Part shown: one piece after another, positions 35,481 through 46,404 of the stretch | Position numbering within the stretch: position 1 is the stretch's first letter | Layout: each line of letters starts with the position of its first letter | Assembly: GCA_021234155.1 (NCBI GenBank) | Contig: JAJEKV010000002.1 | Span: 2,996,936-3,060,935 of the forward strand | Direction of reading: 5' to 3' | Source: Isoetes taiwanensis | Lineage: Eukaryota > Streptophyta > Lycopodiopsida > Isoetales > Isoetaceae | DNA length: 64,000 nucleotides | Position numbers and translations under genes: made by a program | The notes under the pieces: generated by a model | The model's input: the letters and a program-made list of their open reading frames with translations, nothing else | Told to the model about the DNA's origin: nothing | Databases searched by the model: none

Positions 35481-36330
35481 AGCCCCAGCTGTCTACTCGA
35501 TCAAGCTTGTTATTTCAAATATTTGGTTTCCAAATTTGGAATCAAGATCTTTGCTTAAAGGAAAATTATGTCCATGATAGAACAAGGGAAAACATTCGTT
35601 CACGGCCCCAATGCATCATCTTCAATGGTTTGATTGAGATCGAGGACATTGCTGCAGGGCTCCTATTAACAAAATATAGATTCCAGTCTACATTAAACAA
35701 GCCTTGCAAGGACTTCTATTGAAGAATAAAGCAAAATTTCTATTAGTGTACATGATGCCTTCATTTAAAACCTGAAGTTGCAACCTGCAATTGTCAAATA
35801 TTTGTCATTTGGTTTATGGATGTCCTTACTCCGTATTTTAATCCAAATCTTGGGCACCTTAGAAGTAGAGCTCCACCAATCCATCTATTCTAGATCACTC
35901 AAGGGCTTGTTGGAGTTGTTGATAATATTCAAAAAATTAGCCTATCTAATAAACTAGTGTTAAGATTAAGTAAGTTCTTCTTTTCTTCTGATTCGATTTG
36001 TTGTTGATAGTTAAAAGCTACAAAGAGTGACTTGATGGGCTTCATTATTGACTGGTAAATTGACTTGATGGGCTTCATTATTTACTCAAACTCTTGTATT
36101 CACATCAAACATGTTGGTCAACCTAGCTAATACCTGATGCAATTGGATTGCAAATAACTGGATTACTAGTCAACTATTTGAATGTCAAAGGGGAGGACAC
36201 AATATTAGTGGCATTATATAATATCATAACATCGCACACAATAGCTTATTTGATACACTTGATTGTAGCTATAGGTATTAGTCTCATACTTATAAACATC
36301 CTTTGCCATAGATGGATTTGCATTTGCTTA
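35412..36330 (+). other. Unassigned frame and AT-rich spacer
   Basis: The plus-strand frame 35450-35722 (LFQIFGFQIWNQDLCLKENY, IIFNGLIEIEDIAAGLLLTK) has no recognised domain. At 36026-36090 a 28-bp phrase (gacttgatgggcttcattat) is duplicated. The rest shows nothing. Confidence 0.3.
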
Positions 36331-37260
36331 CTACACTAAGTCAAGATTTTCACACATTTTACAAGTGCTATGTACTAGAGCGCAATTTATTAAATCAAGA
36401 TTTTGATACATCTTACTAGTGTCAACAACAAAAAAATGTTGTTGATACATTTTGAACAAGAAAATGTTGTTGATACAGCATTTGACCAAAAGGATTCTAT
36501 GAGGGCCTTGAACTTGGTACATGATACTATTCTCTCGCATACTATGTGCTTGACATAATTTTAAATGAACTACCTGACTCACAAGAACAAGAAGGTGAAA
36601 TTAATTGCAAATACCTAGCTAAGTCTTCCATTCCACTCATTGAAATCCCCGCCAGCCCATAAACATTGCATAATTCCTCCTTAACATCGTCTCTTAATTT
36701 GTTAGGGTAGAAAAGCACTAACTGCTCGCACTGTCTCATTGTGTATTTGCGTTAAGATCTCCTCCTGCATCCTTATAGCAAAGCAAGCATTTGCATAACA
36801 TTTGAAGCAACTGTAATGAAATAAAGAACCTTATTTTAATCATTTTTGTGATTCTTGCCATCCACAAAACGGAAATGTCTTAATGCCTTCCCGTATTTTA
36901 AATGCACAACCAAAAACTACATGATACATGTCAAATATGTTCAATACAAAATGCTCCACTAAACTTTCCAAATGCCAAACTGAAAACTTGTTGTCCCTAA
37001 CTCTTGCTATTTGAAGGCACGAGTCTTTGCAATAAACATGCCACATCACATTAGCTTCCTTGGAATTCCCTTGAGTGCAGGAAGACCAAAAGGTGGCAAG
37101 GGTCTCTTATGTTCACTGTATAGCACTTGAATCTTCAATATATGTCGCACTTCAGTGTCTTTTTAACCCTGCCTTTCATATAGTTATATGCATGTTTCCA
37201 AGAGCCATATAATTTTGTTTCACAAAGCTATAGAATATTCTATTCATTTGCATACATTGC
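36331..37260 (-). other. Unidentified minus-strand coding fragments
   Basis: Frames 36542-36739 (FYPNKLRDDVKEELCNVYGL) and 36840-37049 (ARVRDNKFSVWHLESLVEHF) look coding in composition but match no family I can name. They may be exons of the same unidentified gene as 39.8-41.3 kb, now separated by the LINE at 37.3-38.2 kb. Confidence 0.25.
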
Positions 37261-37263
37261 AGA

Positions 37264-38160
37264 AGAATAGAATAGAATAGAATAGAATAGAATAGAATAG
37301 AATAGAATAGAATAGAATAGAATAGAATAGAACAGAATAGTTTTTTTAACGTCCACGGAGACCAATAGGTCATGGGACCCATACAATGGGCCAGTACAAT
37401 CATTACTACTAGGATTAAAAAACCCCTGCCTCGAAAGGTTTTCAAGGGAAAAACCTTTGCAGTAATGATGATACTAGACAAGCTTAGATAATGACTACTG
37501 AGGGCTCAGTAATTGCAGACGTTTATCTAGAACCTAAGTCATGCACATGGTGCTACTGAAGTTGTGGAAGGAATGGAATGCTAAGGTCGAAAAATGATTC
37601 GGACTATCTCAAAAAGCGGGGCAACCTCGGAAGAGTATGGCTTTCATCTTCAATAACCTCATGGCGGCAACAAAGCAATATAGTCTCGTCAGCGGCAATT
37701 GCGCCGCCCCATCTACAATCCAATCCGTGCACTGTGGGACCCCGCGCGAATTGATGCAATAGCTACAAGCTTGTTCCCGGACAATGAAGCAAGCAAATAA
37801 GCTTGGGGCCCCGGTGCCAAAGTGGGATTTATGTGTGCATGATAATGACCGAGCCACTTGGGCCAAAGTAATCTGGTCCCCATATCTTTTGAGAAAAACG
37901 ACCATTAAGATATTGTTGCAAAAGCTCAGATCGAATCGGCAAGCATCGCAGCGCTGCTCGTTGCAATGTGCCAACGAAAGCAAACCATGTAGTGCAATGC
38001 TCTTTCCAACATCGCTTCAAACGCTGAGGAGATTCAGCCATGGCAAGTGCAAGAACAGGATACCTAACATCATCCATGTGGTGCACCTTGCAGATATAGT
38101 GGAGATGGCGCTTCATGGCAGAATGAAGATGCAACAGCATTTGTAGTATTTCTTAATCCA
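37264..38160 (-). mobile_element. LINE C-terminal piece with 3' UTR and long (TTCTA)n tail
   Basis: 37264-37340 is about fifteen TAGAA units on the plus strand, that is the (TTCTA)n tail of a minus-strand element. The 3' UTR (about 37340-37480) shares gggtcccatgacctattgg and ggttttttaatcctagtag-type sequence with the 29.6-kb copy. Minus-strand frames at 37829-38140 (YPVLALAMAESPQRLKRCWK) and about 37620-37680 (CCRHEVIEDESHT, with the CPAF end in another frame) give the EDExH finger of this family. 5'-truncated and frameshifted. Confidence 0.75.
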
Positions 38161-39829
38161 TACACGCTAAGAGTACGTACAGTTGAAATGAACATGGAGA
38201 ATGCTTACTTGTAAATTTAAATTCTCCCATCCATTGTTGCCCCAATTTCCAGGCACAAAGCCTACATTCCACAGGGTTGGCATTTGTATTGACGCCCCTT
38301 GTTGCATAAACTTGACAGAATCTGCCATATCATGCTTGAAGCAATTATCGTATAGGTTCTAAATAAAAAACATCAAGACTTGATCATATACTTGTCAAAA
38401 AAGCTTCTCGCCAGATTTTACGTGTCTTCCGTAAGAGTGCTTCCTCAATAAGATGAATACCTTTATTCTTGCAAATCCTTCATGGGAGATACATGAAACT
38501 ATTTACTTATTTGGCATGGCAGAAGTGCATATAAGACAAACAATTACACAAACAAAAGATACAATACGAACAAACTGTCTATCTCTGCACATTCAATAGA
38601 CCTTGCAGTAAATAACTTGCCACCAATATTGGCATCACGAAAGGCTTCAACATTTACGTACATCTTGAGTTCCAACACATCCCCATTTCAAAACCGTAAA
38701 GGATCCATCTCTCGGTCAGTCTATTTGGCAAATCCATTCCATCAATAACAATCCCATGCTTGACAATCGCCATCTCATGTTATAGTTTCAATAAACATAC
38801 ACAACTTTTTAGAAGCATAGTTTTCTAAGCCTGCTCATTGACAAGCTTGCGGCTCGGTAGCATTTAAAACCTACTAGGCCATAATGGTTACGTGTTAGTC
38901 AAGAAAAATAAGGTATTTTAGCACCTCTCAACAAATATAGAAAGCAATGGAATGACAGCTTCCTAATCCAATATGTGACTATGCACGCATCTATTGGAGA
39001 GGACAAACCACATGACCGACATTGTCTCGCGTGGAATATAAAATGCGAGAGACAAACCAAGAAAGAGCCGACAACGCCTTTCTAGTAGGGATAATGGGAA
39101 CGAAAGAAGTTTGCCATCCTCTCCAATAAAATCCGGACGCTCATTTGGTCTTCTACTAGTACAAGTCTTCATATCTATTCTAATCATATAGATAAAAGAT
39201 TTGTTTAAGTGCTAATAGCATTGACATTTTTTAGAAATCAAAAACTTAAAAACTTAGAATACTTACTCTATTATTAGGTCTCTAATAACACCAGGTAATA
39301 CCCCATCTTGTAGACAAGCAAATTTGAATAGATAAGTCTCCAAGTTCATCGCATTTTCTCATGTGGCATCCCCTCAAGAAAATATTATTGCTTCCGAGAT
39401 GTTGAATAAATATGTTACTAGCTTTTCAAGCACTTGAGGAAGCCGTAGGGTGCAAAATAGTTTGCCTAGAGAATGAACAGGTAGTTACCAAATTGCAAAG
39501 AGAAAAGTAAGCCTCCTACTTCTCCAACAAATATCAGCTCATTTGTACTTGCTACCGGCTATTTGAATGTCAAGCACCTTCTCAAATTCTCAACAGATAA
39601 AATCTAGAGTTACAAAGACTTCACCAGGAGGCAATTTGGGCTCCATGCGGTGCATCATAATAATTGCCATACATGATGTGAAGACATCAAAGAATCCAGG
39701 TTCCAAGTATATCTGCTTACCAATGGACAACTCATTGTCCATGTAAATCCGCACGGTGGCTGTCTAACGATATTCATGGCTCGAAGATAATTTACGTGTC
39801 CTGTCTCCACAGTCTTCCTTTCTTTCGAG
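38161..39829 (-). other. Scattered minus-strand coding-like fragments, unidentified
   Basis: Segments such as 38963-39187 (RRPNERPDFIGEDGKLLSFP) and about 39610-39760 (IYLEPGFFDVFTSCMAIIMM, then PKLPPGEVFVTLDF) look like exons on the minus strand, separated by AT-rich spacer. No domain recognised. Confidence 0.3.
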
Positions 39830-40252
39830 TTACGAGGCGGAACTTGAGAGAATGGGAAGGAATCTGAGGAGCAAGTGTAGCTTAGTACCATTAAATACGT
39901 CTAATGGGATACAATATCCTCGAAAACTAAAATTTCTTGAAATATGACCAACACCCAAAGCTGAATGTGCCTTTTCTTCGCTCAATTTGAGAAGATTTTC
40001 CATTAACTCCTGAGAGTTGTGTACTGAAATTCCATTCACTTCTTGAAGAGCATATCCAACTTTTAGATGTGGAAAAAGAGGCAATTGCGGAGAAATACTG
40101 CACTGCGAGTCAACTAGAGTACAGTTACTTAAAATTTGAGAAATATAATTGGCATGGACAAATGACATATCAAAACCCCCAAATTGTGAGAATAAAATGG
40201 AAACAACAGCAATGGAAGGGACTGCAAAATCAACCAGCATCCTGCACAACAC
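39830..40252 (-). other. Exon-like frame with possible PDZ-like segment, unidentified gene
   Basis: After an acceptor-like ttgtgcag the minus strand reads a hydrophobic stretch (DFAVPSIAVVSILFSQFGGF), then HLKVGYALQEVNGISVHNSQ and RNFSFRGYCIPLDVFNG. The GYALQEVNGISVHN part is reminiscent of PDZ-like loops, and GYCIP of plant site-2 proteases. I could not align it well enough to assign it. Confidence 0.3.
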
Positions 40253-40424
40253 AGGAGTAGCAAACAGTAAAGTTTAAAAATAAAGGGATTTTAAGAAACA
40301 AAACAAATCTGAACGAAAGAAAATAGGAAGATGGGAAAACAAAGAGCAGTGTAAGCAATTTAAAATATGGGGGCTGACCAAGCCATGGGGCCAATTGGTA
40401 AACTTCCTTGACGCATGAACAGAA

Positions 40425-40915
40425 GTTATTGCATCCATGAGAGTGCATTTCTTGAAAGCATTCTTTCAAAACAGGCTCATGCATCATACAGCTTCCCGCA
40501 GTTACCATACATACTAATAAGAGCATTACTAATATATACATCTGACTCATATCCATCCTCAATAATGAGACTGTGGATGCACTTACCCTCTCCAAGCATT
40601 GATTGACTCCCATATGCATCAAGAAGGCTTACATATGTAAAGTTGTCAGGCACCATATTCTCCAATAGCATACTTCTAAAGGCACTGAGAGCCTCTCTCC
40701 CATGCGTGTGCAGAGCTCATAGAGAAATCATGACATCCTCCATGCTTCCAAGCTTGCAATACATGTCAACTATAGAGTCTCCATTGAGTGCATTATGGAT
40801 AAAGCTTATAGTTGTGCTCAATGCAGAGTGGGAAAAAGAAAATGATGCCGCTTGTTCTGTCTGCCATGCTCATGAAAAGATAGATGTTCCAACCTTATGT
40901 ATTAAGAATTGAGGC
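40425..40915 (-). pseudogene. PPR pseudogene fragment
   Basis: The minus strand reads a PPR series: DSIVDMYCKLGSMEDV, then NMVPDNFTYVSLLDAYGSQS, then GYESDVYISNALISMYGNCG followed by KLYDA, a stop and ACFERML. These are PLS-type repeats. No E or DYW part is visible, and there are stops and a frameshift near 40680. It lies inside the putative insertion at 35.4-41.5 kb. Confidence 0.7.
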
Positions 40916-41099
40916 CTTGCATCAGCAAATTGTCTCGCTCTAAACCTGATTGAGAGATCTTGCAAGTGCATCAAAAGAAAACACAGGAACCAAAAATAAA
41001 GTTATATGGCAGATATCTGAGGTTTTACGTACAAAATTCCCGAGGTTATCCGAGAAAATAGAATAAAAAAACCAAAGGAGAGAGATAAAATAGAAGTAC

Positions 41100-41272
41100 C
41101 ATAATTTAGAGGCAATGCCGAATGATTTCTTGACGAAAATACTGTAACTGCAATCTCTGGGGTGTCTTGCCCCTATGGCAAGAGCATCTGAAAGGCCTCT
41201 GCCATCGACAGCAAGGGAAGTGGCTGGAAGCAGAACAAGCAAATGCAACAGCAGATTAGGCCATTTCGGCAT
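41100..41272 (-). other. Putative first exon with signal peptide
   Basis: From the ATG at 41272 (minus) the frame begins MPKWPNLLLHLLVLLPATSL followed by AVDGRGLSDAL, a good signal-peptide pattern with an A-x-A-like cleavage region. A gt donor is possible near 41100. It may be the 5' exon of the gene whose pieces lie at 39.8-40.25 kb. Confidence 0.35.
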
Positions 41273-41500
41273 AGGGAAATCGGTTTCGGCAAGGAAAACC
41301 TGACGGGGCAAAGATCATTTGGCTGTTGTTCGGGCAAAGATCATTTGCCTGCGAAGGAATGGGGCTGGATGACCGAGAGTTTACAGGCAGCAGCCAGTTT
41401 GGAGCAGTCACCAGCATATGCTAGGCATATGCCGGCATATACTTGGATATGCCCACATACCCACATAAACGAGGGTTTGCCCCCCTAGGGGCAACCCAAA

Positions 41501-42180
41501 AATGAGATGATTAAGCATCCATCAGTCATGCCAGAGATTGCTGACCTTTTGCCAATAAATCCTAAAACAATGCAACCTATATGCATTGCTCGTTTGGAAG
41601 AAATTAAGAATGAAAATACAAGGTTTGTTGTTATTGAAGGACAACATTCTATGCTGGCTATGCAAATGCTCTCTAATGAAAGTCCAAAATTGAAGGAGAG
41701 GTAGGGAATGAGAGCGGCAAGAATCGTAGCTCATGATACCTCAAATGGAGATATCATCTGAAGCTAATAAAAAGAATGAGAAAAATAGGTTTGTATCACC
41801 TTTTCTGGACATGTTGCAACAAGCTAGAGCACAATGGGAGATTTTGGGATGGGTGAAAGCATGCTACGGTGTACCACTTTTGGAACCCTCAAAAGTACCT
41901 ACACTGGGTACTTTAAATCTGGTACTTTCATAGTTTTCTTTCCATTGAAATCAATTGAAATTTTTTGAATTAAAGGTCAATAACATGTCAATCTATAGTA
42001 TCAAAGGATAGCAATACCATTAGAGACTAAAATGAATGGACTAACTCTCAAATCTATTATTTATTAAGACATTTGTGCGAGTTCCCAGTACCCAGTACTG
42101 GGTACTTTTTTGGGTAGTTTTGCACTCCCTAAAAGGTAATTTATATGGTACACCCTAGCATGCTTTCACCCGGATCTCCT
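41501..42180 (+). pseudogene. ParB-like segment of decayed gene (interrupted by a MITE)
   Basis: The frame from 41501 reads IKHPSVMPEIADLLPINPKT and RFVVIEGQHSMLAMQMLSNE. The phrase I-E-G-Q-H-S-x-x-A-x-x-x-L matches the conserved G(E/H)xRxxAxxxL core of ParB-like domains. A frameshift follows near 41705. The frame at 41733-41846 (RFVSPFLDMLQQARAQWEIL) continues directly after the MITE as a coding-like stretch to a splice donor near 42220. ParB-like domains bind DNA or act as nuclease/CTPase modules. Here it precedes a methyltransferase-like domain, a pairing seen in phage and bacterial proteins. Confidence 0.5.
41851..42171. mobile_element. 321-bp MITE with TIRs and 4-bp GGAT duplication
   Basis: The ends are inverted repeats beginning GGGTGAAAGCATGCTA, then C or G, then GGTGTACCA (one mismatch in 26 bases). 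GGAT flanks both sides (41847-41850 and 42172-42175). The interior holds a palindrome (acccagtactgggt). Removing it restores a continuous coding-like stretch. Confidence 0.85.
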
Positions 42181-42315
42181 CCGAAAACTATCCAAGGGAT
42201 ATCAACAAGCAAAGAGTTTAAGGTAATCTAACTTTACCCTTACTTCCAATATTCTTTATCCCAGGATGCTTATGCTTATTAACCAATAAATATAATACTT
42301 TTTTCTTTATCTTAG

Positions 42316-44040
42316 GAGTTTGAACAAATTGCAAAGGTGCATTTGGAAAAGCATCGGTTCCTGTCATTTATAATCTTCTGACAACAAAGAAAGATATATT
42401 TGACAAATGGGCAAAAGCTATTGACCTTTATAATAAAGGAGAATTGCCAGATTCAAAAGGTGATGCAGGTAAGCCTAGAAGTGAAAAAGACATTCAACTT
42501 TCTTTCTTCCGCTGCACCCAGCAATTAGAGACAAAAGAGTTGAACAAAGTAGCATGTGCATTGTTGGATGGAAGGGTTTCTTGGAATAAAGGTGGGTCAG
42601 AAGAAAAGACTATGCAAATAAGCTCAAAGAAACATGGGTTCTAAAATGTGGGATTGTAGCCCATATGAGAAGGTATATTTGTGATTAGAATCTCATTTTG
42701 TCTAAGTTGTTTTAAGAGAGCCCAACTATAGCTAAGTCATGGCAACAGATAAGAGGATATTGTAAAAAATGTTCCAAGGTGAGCTCAATAAGAGTGCTAC
42801 TAATGCTGATATGCCAAGCCTTGCCACAAGCCATCTTGAAGCGATGTGGGATATGGATCATGGCTGTATGAGATCGGATTATAGTGGTGTTGTAGTATAC
42901 AATGTCAGTCCAGGCATCTCAAAAACAAGAGATGTTCGTATTTCTGAGAGAGACAGTTCAATAGATTTAATCGTTGCTCATACACAGGGTGGTTGGAAAA
43001 AGGATGATTTTAAGGACCTTATCAATTTAACGGCTGATATAAATAAAGAGGTACATCATGAACCCTAAACTTCATATTCTAACTATTTCGTTTGCATTGA
43101 TTTTTACAGGGTTCTTACTCTTATGTTTTCTTTTTGAGGCTACAGGAGATCCCTTATTGTGAAGAAATCCTACGAGCTATTGAAGGAAATGTTGAGCTAT
43201 ATTATGGCTACCAGGAGCTATACATTTCAAAATACAAGGACATTGTTTCACTAGAAATATATGTCATTCTTGCACTTGTTTCAAAGAGTACAAACGCATC
43301 ACTTAAAGATATTGTATACAAAAAGTTGAAGGGGTTGCTTTTCTTTCATAAGGATGAGCTACCATTGAGCTTTGATCCTGGAATTAATATTGAAGATTCT
43401 AAAGAGTTGGATCTCCATTGCAATCCATTGAGCTATTCTATGGTCGATGGTTTGAATGGTGGCTCAATTGTGAAAAATCCAGTATTACGCAATGCAGCAT
43501 TGAAGTTGATCGAGTGCTTCTCCCGTCCAAATCAAACAGTATTGGAAGTTAATTGTGGAGGTAACATTGCACGTGAAGCATTGCTGCTTTGGGAGGCAAG
43601 CAGTTGTCTTAACAGAGAACAGTGTACAAAAGACTGCCATTCAATCCATTATGTCCATGTTTTCTAAAATGGATCTCTTTGATATACTAAAAAAGGCAGC
43701 CCCCAGTTCGCAATTGCAAGGACCGTTGTTTCCCAAGACTGACATTCAAACAGCAGAATGCACTTTGTCTTTGAAGTCATCTAGAGTGTTAGAACCAGAG
43801 ACAATGATGGTTGAGGATGAAGCTATCAAGAAAAACCAACTAGAAAATATTGTGCATGATACAAACAGAGTTGTAGAAGATGGACAAGTCATGCTTATGG
43901 AACCAGTAGATGAAGAATAAGTTAATGACGATGATAGGAATAAGGTTGTGGTAGAAGAACCAACGCATGACAAACAAGCTTTAGGGGATGCAATTGAAGT
44001 TGTATTGCAAGAGAAATATACAGAGGAGAATAAAGGTGAA
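42316..44040 (+). pseudogene. Beta-class DNA amino-methyltransferase-like gene segment (degenerate)
   Basis: Exon-like frames read FDKWAKAIDLYNKGELPDSK (from about 42360), then 42769-43050 with DSSIDLIVAHTQGGWKKDDF, then an intron of about 100 nt, then SYSYVFLRLQEIPYCEEILR (from about 43112) and finally NPVLRNAALKLIECFSRPNQ with TVLEVNCGGNIAREALLL. A motif-IV region ahead of a motif-I region (V-L-E-x-x-C-G-G) is the beta-class order of N6-adenine/N4-cytosine MTases. Motif IV, normally DPP(Y/W/F), reads AHTQ. A frameshift near 43590 and an in-frame TAA at 43918 break it. An acidic tail follows (VVVEEPTHDKQALGDAIEVV). It is paralogous to the gene at 62.0-64 kb. Confidence 0.55.
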
Positions 44041-44410
44041 AAACTTTACTCTTTTTATTTTACAAAGAAGCATTCATTTTTTAGAGCTTATGGACCTGAT
44101 GTATAGCAAGAAATTAGAAATACCGGCAAAGATCTTAATATTGATGAATATGGTTCATTTTTAATGTAGTTTTTCTTGTGCATGTGTAGGAATGTGACAT
44201 GGATGAATATGACACTCTTCAGCCATTATGAAAACGAAAGAAGAACTTGAGATCTATCATGATATTGCGCTTTTGTACTGAAAACTTATAAAAAACTTGT
44301 TGCTTTATTTGTGTGTTTATAATGTGTAGTCATTTCTCTTATCTTATCTTATCTTATGTTATCTTCTACCTCTTTTTGGTAACTAATGTACTATTATTGT
44401 CGATGGATTT
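44041..44410. other. Spacer between methyltransferase-like and HAD-like segments
   Basis: AT-rich with no gene. A short tctta repeat (atcttatcttatcttat) lies near 44339. Confidence 0.4.
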
Positions 44411-44416
44411 TTAGAT

Positions 44417-45224
44417 ATGGAAGCACATCAAAAGAGGGGGAGAAATCTGATTATTTTTTATATGAATGAAGTCTTATTAAAATGTGCACGTATGAAGGAT
44501 AAATATGAAATTATTGTTAGACCGAACTGCCTTACATTTATCGAACACTTATTAAGCTTTACAGAAGTTGCAATATGGATAACAATGAATGAGAATAGCA
44601 CGATGACATGCTTAGAAAACATTATATAGACACATAAAGTTTTTAAATTTTTGTGGAGTCAAATAAAATGCACAAACTTGGGGCATGATAATCTTATGCA
44701 TAAAAAACCCCTTTTTGTTAAAGATCTCAATAAAGTGTGGAGAAGATATCCAGAATACAATGTCCACAATACTATCCTAGTTGATGATGATTATCGCAAC
44801 TCATTTTGAAATCCAGATCATGTGGTATTGCATCCTTTTCGATATTCGGGAGACAATGATGCTATTCTTGACCAACACCTTATTGCCATATTTACGAGAT
44901 GCATGTGACTTTGGAAATACGCAAGAGGACGCAATTTTGGAACCATCATCCAATGATCTTCAAAGATCTTTGTATTATGCTTGTGAATGTTGGGCCCCTA
45001 GAGAAAATGTCGGGTCAGCTCCTAGATCTGAGACTGAGTCTACGTTTCCTGTACCAGATTGTAGTGATAGTAAAGCAAGCAATTCTTGTCATGACGGTAA
45101 GCTTTTCCCTAAAAGGTGTATAAGAAGCAGCAATGAGGTTAGGATTGCAAATGCTACAACGATATTGTTGGCTGTTAATTCTGGGTATCAAGGTAGACGT
45201 ATACATTCACGTGTTGCAAGATAG
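44417..45224 (+). pseudogene. FCP1/NIF-type HAD phosphatase-like remnant
   Basis: Frames read NLIIFYMNEVLLKC, YEIIVRPNCLTFIEHLLSFT, then after a stop KPLFVKDLNKVWRRYPEYNV and HNTILVDDDYRN. A final piece LLPYLRDACDFGNTQED lies in another frame. This matches the NLI-interacting-factor/FCP1 homology domain of plant HAD phosphatases, including the late LVDD acid residues. The first motif (normally DxNGxL with catalytic Asp) reads YMNEVL, so the nucleophile is lost. Stops at 44626 and 44806 and a frameshift near 44860 also inactivate it. It lies in the same orientation just after the methyltransferase-like segment; whether it was once the same gene is unknown. Confidence 0.65.
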
Positions 45225-46039
45225 TATTTATAGAATCTAGGATGCAAAAAGATTAATGATCTTTGCTTGTATTTGATCATTAATTTAATATGTGAACTTG
45301 GATATTATTTTTAACTATATGAGCCTTATAATGGCATCTCATTGTTCAGATATTCTCTTTGAGACCCTTGTATTATCAAATATTTTACATAATGAACTCA
45401 TTAACCAGTGCCAGAATTATTGTTTAATGATGTTAAGCATGTATATTTTGGTGTACTTTGTTTTTTTATGAATGAGCTTGTACATTTCATATTATTTCAT
45501 ATATAGCCTTGGAAGATGTTTATTTTGAAACATGGTTTATTGTTACAAGAAATTTATCGCGGCGGCCAAGGCCGCCACGAACATTTCTCTTTCCCAAACT
45601 ACCTTGGCTAGAATTTTACCTACTGTGTGATTCTCCTCTTGGAAATTTGTTTCAATTCAATCTCACTTATACAGCCATAAGTTTGTCTAACCCTTTGGCA
45701 AAATCACCACAAATCTTTTTGCATTCTTCCCTTATTGCGAAGCCGTTTCTCACTGGAGCTTGATGCTTTTCTTCTCCTCAAATGTTACCAACAAGCAATG
45801 TGGACGAGGGTTAAGAAACTTGAGTAACAACATGCATAAATTATTCAATGTTATATCCCCTTCCCAGCACATCTCCTGATCTTGCCAATAAATGACAACT
45901 CATAGGTTCTACATTTCAAGATTTGATATATCATGATCCGAATGATGATACTTGTCATTCCCATAGCTGTAAAATTTGGAATATTCATCTTTTCTCTCAA
46001 ACTGTATGAACTTTGGAACATTCTGAACACCATTTCATA
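45225..46039. other. No gene recognised
   Basis: Small frames on both strands; none recognisable. Confidence 0.35.
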
Positions 46040-46101
46040 TAAACTTCTCCGTGGACGATAAAAAATCTATTCTATTCTATTTTATTCTATTCTATTCTAT
46101 A
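46040..46101 (+). mobile_element. LINE 3'-end stub with (TTCTA)n tail
   Basis: ctccgtggacgataaaaaat followed by a ctattctattc series to 46101. It matches the 3' ends at 37.3 and 14.8 kb and is a severely 5'-truncated insertion. Confidence 0.7.
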
Positions 46102-46404
46102 ATACATTTACTACCATGGTATGCTGAGAACGAAGTTTTTTAGATTTTTCAAATGTCTAAAGTTTGAAAAAATTATTGTTGTACGCAAGCAGAATGGTGG
46201 AATGGTGAGAAAATATCACCTGTACCAGAAAAATAAGGCAATTAGAGACAACTAGAGACAGAAGGATAGCATTAGAATTTACAATTAACTATTACATATT
46301 TAAGGAACTACGGATTTGACTAGAAAAGTGCTTGTATAATACAGATGTGTTTCCAACAGCTTATATAAGACATCTTGGAATGTGCTTTCAAGTAATTATT
46401 TACA

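Larger units (their letters stand above)
35403..41497. mobile_element. Putative ~6.1-kb insertion with gene fragments, splitting a ParB-like exon
   Basis: The left edge (tgcgcacggagggttgcc, from about 35403) recurs at 57266. The right edge is an imperfect palindrome (41473-41497) also found near 19417. Joining the reading frame just before the left edge to the one just after the right edge restores one continuous open frame, which supports insertion. The interior holds minus-strand gene pieces, a PPR pseudogene and a LINE. No clean target duplication was found, so class and exact ends are open. Confidence 0.45.

Noticed and set aside
37176..37481. Minus-strand frame with a long FYSIL repeat
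   Set aside because: It is the (TTCTA)n LINE tail read as protein.
39830..41311. Site-2 protease gene
   Set aside because: Only a GYCIP phrase and a PDZ-like loop resemble it; no HExxH motif or matching membrane topology was seen.
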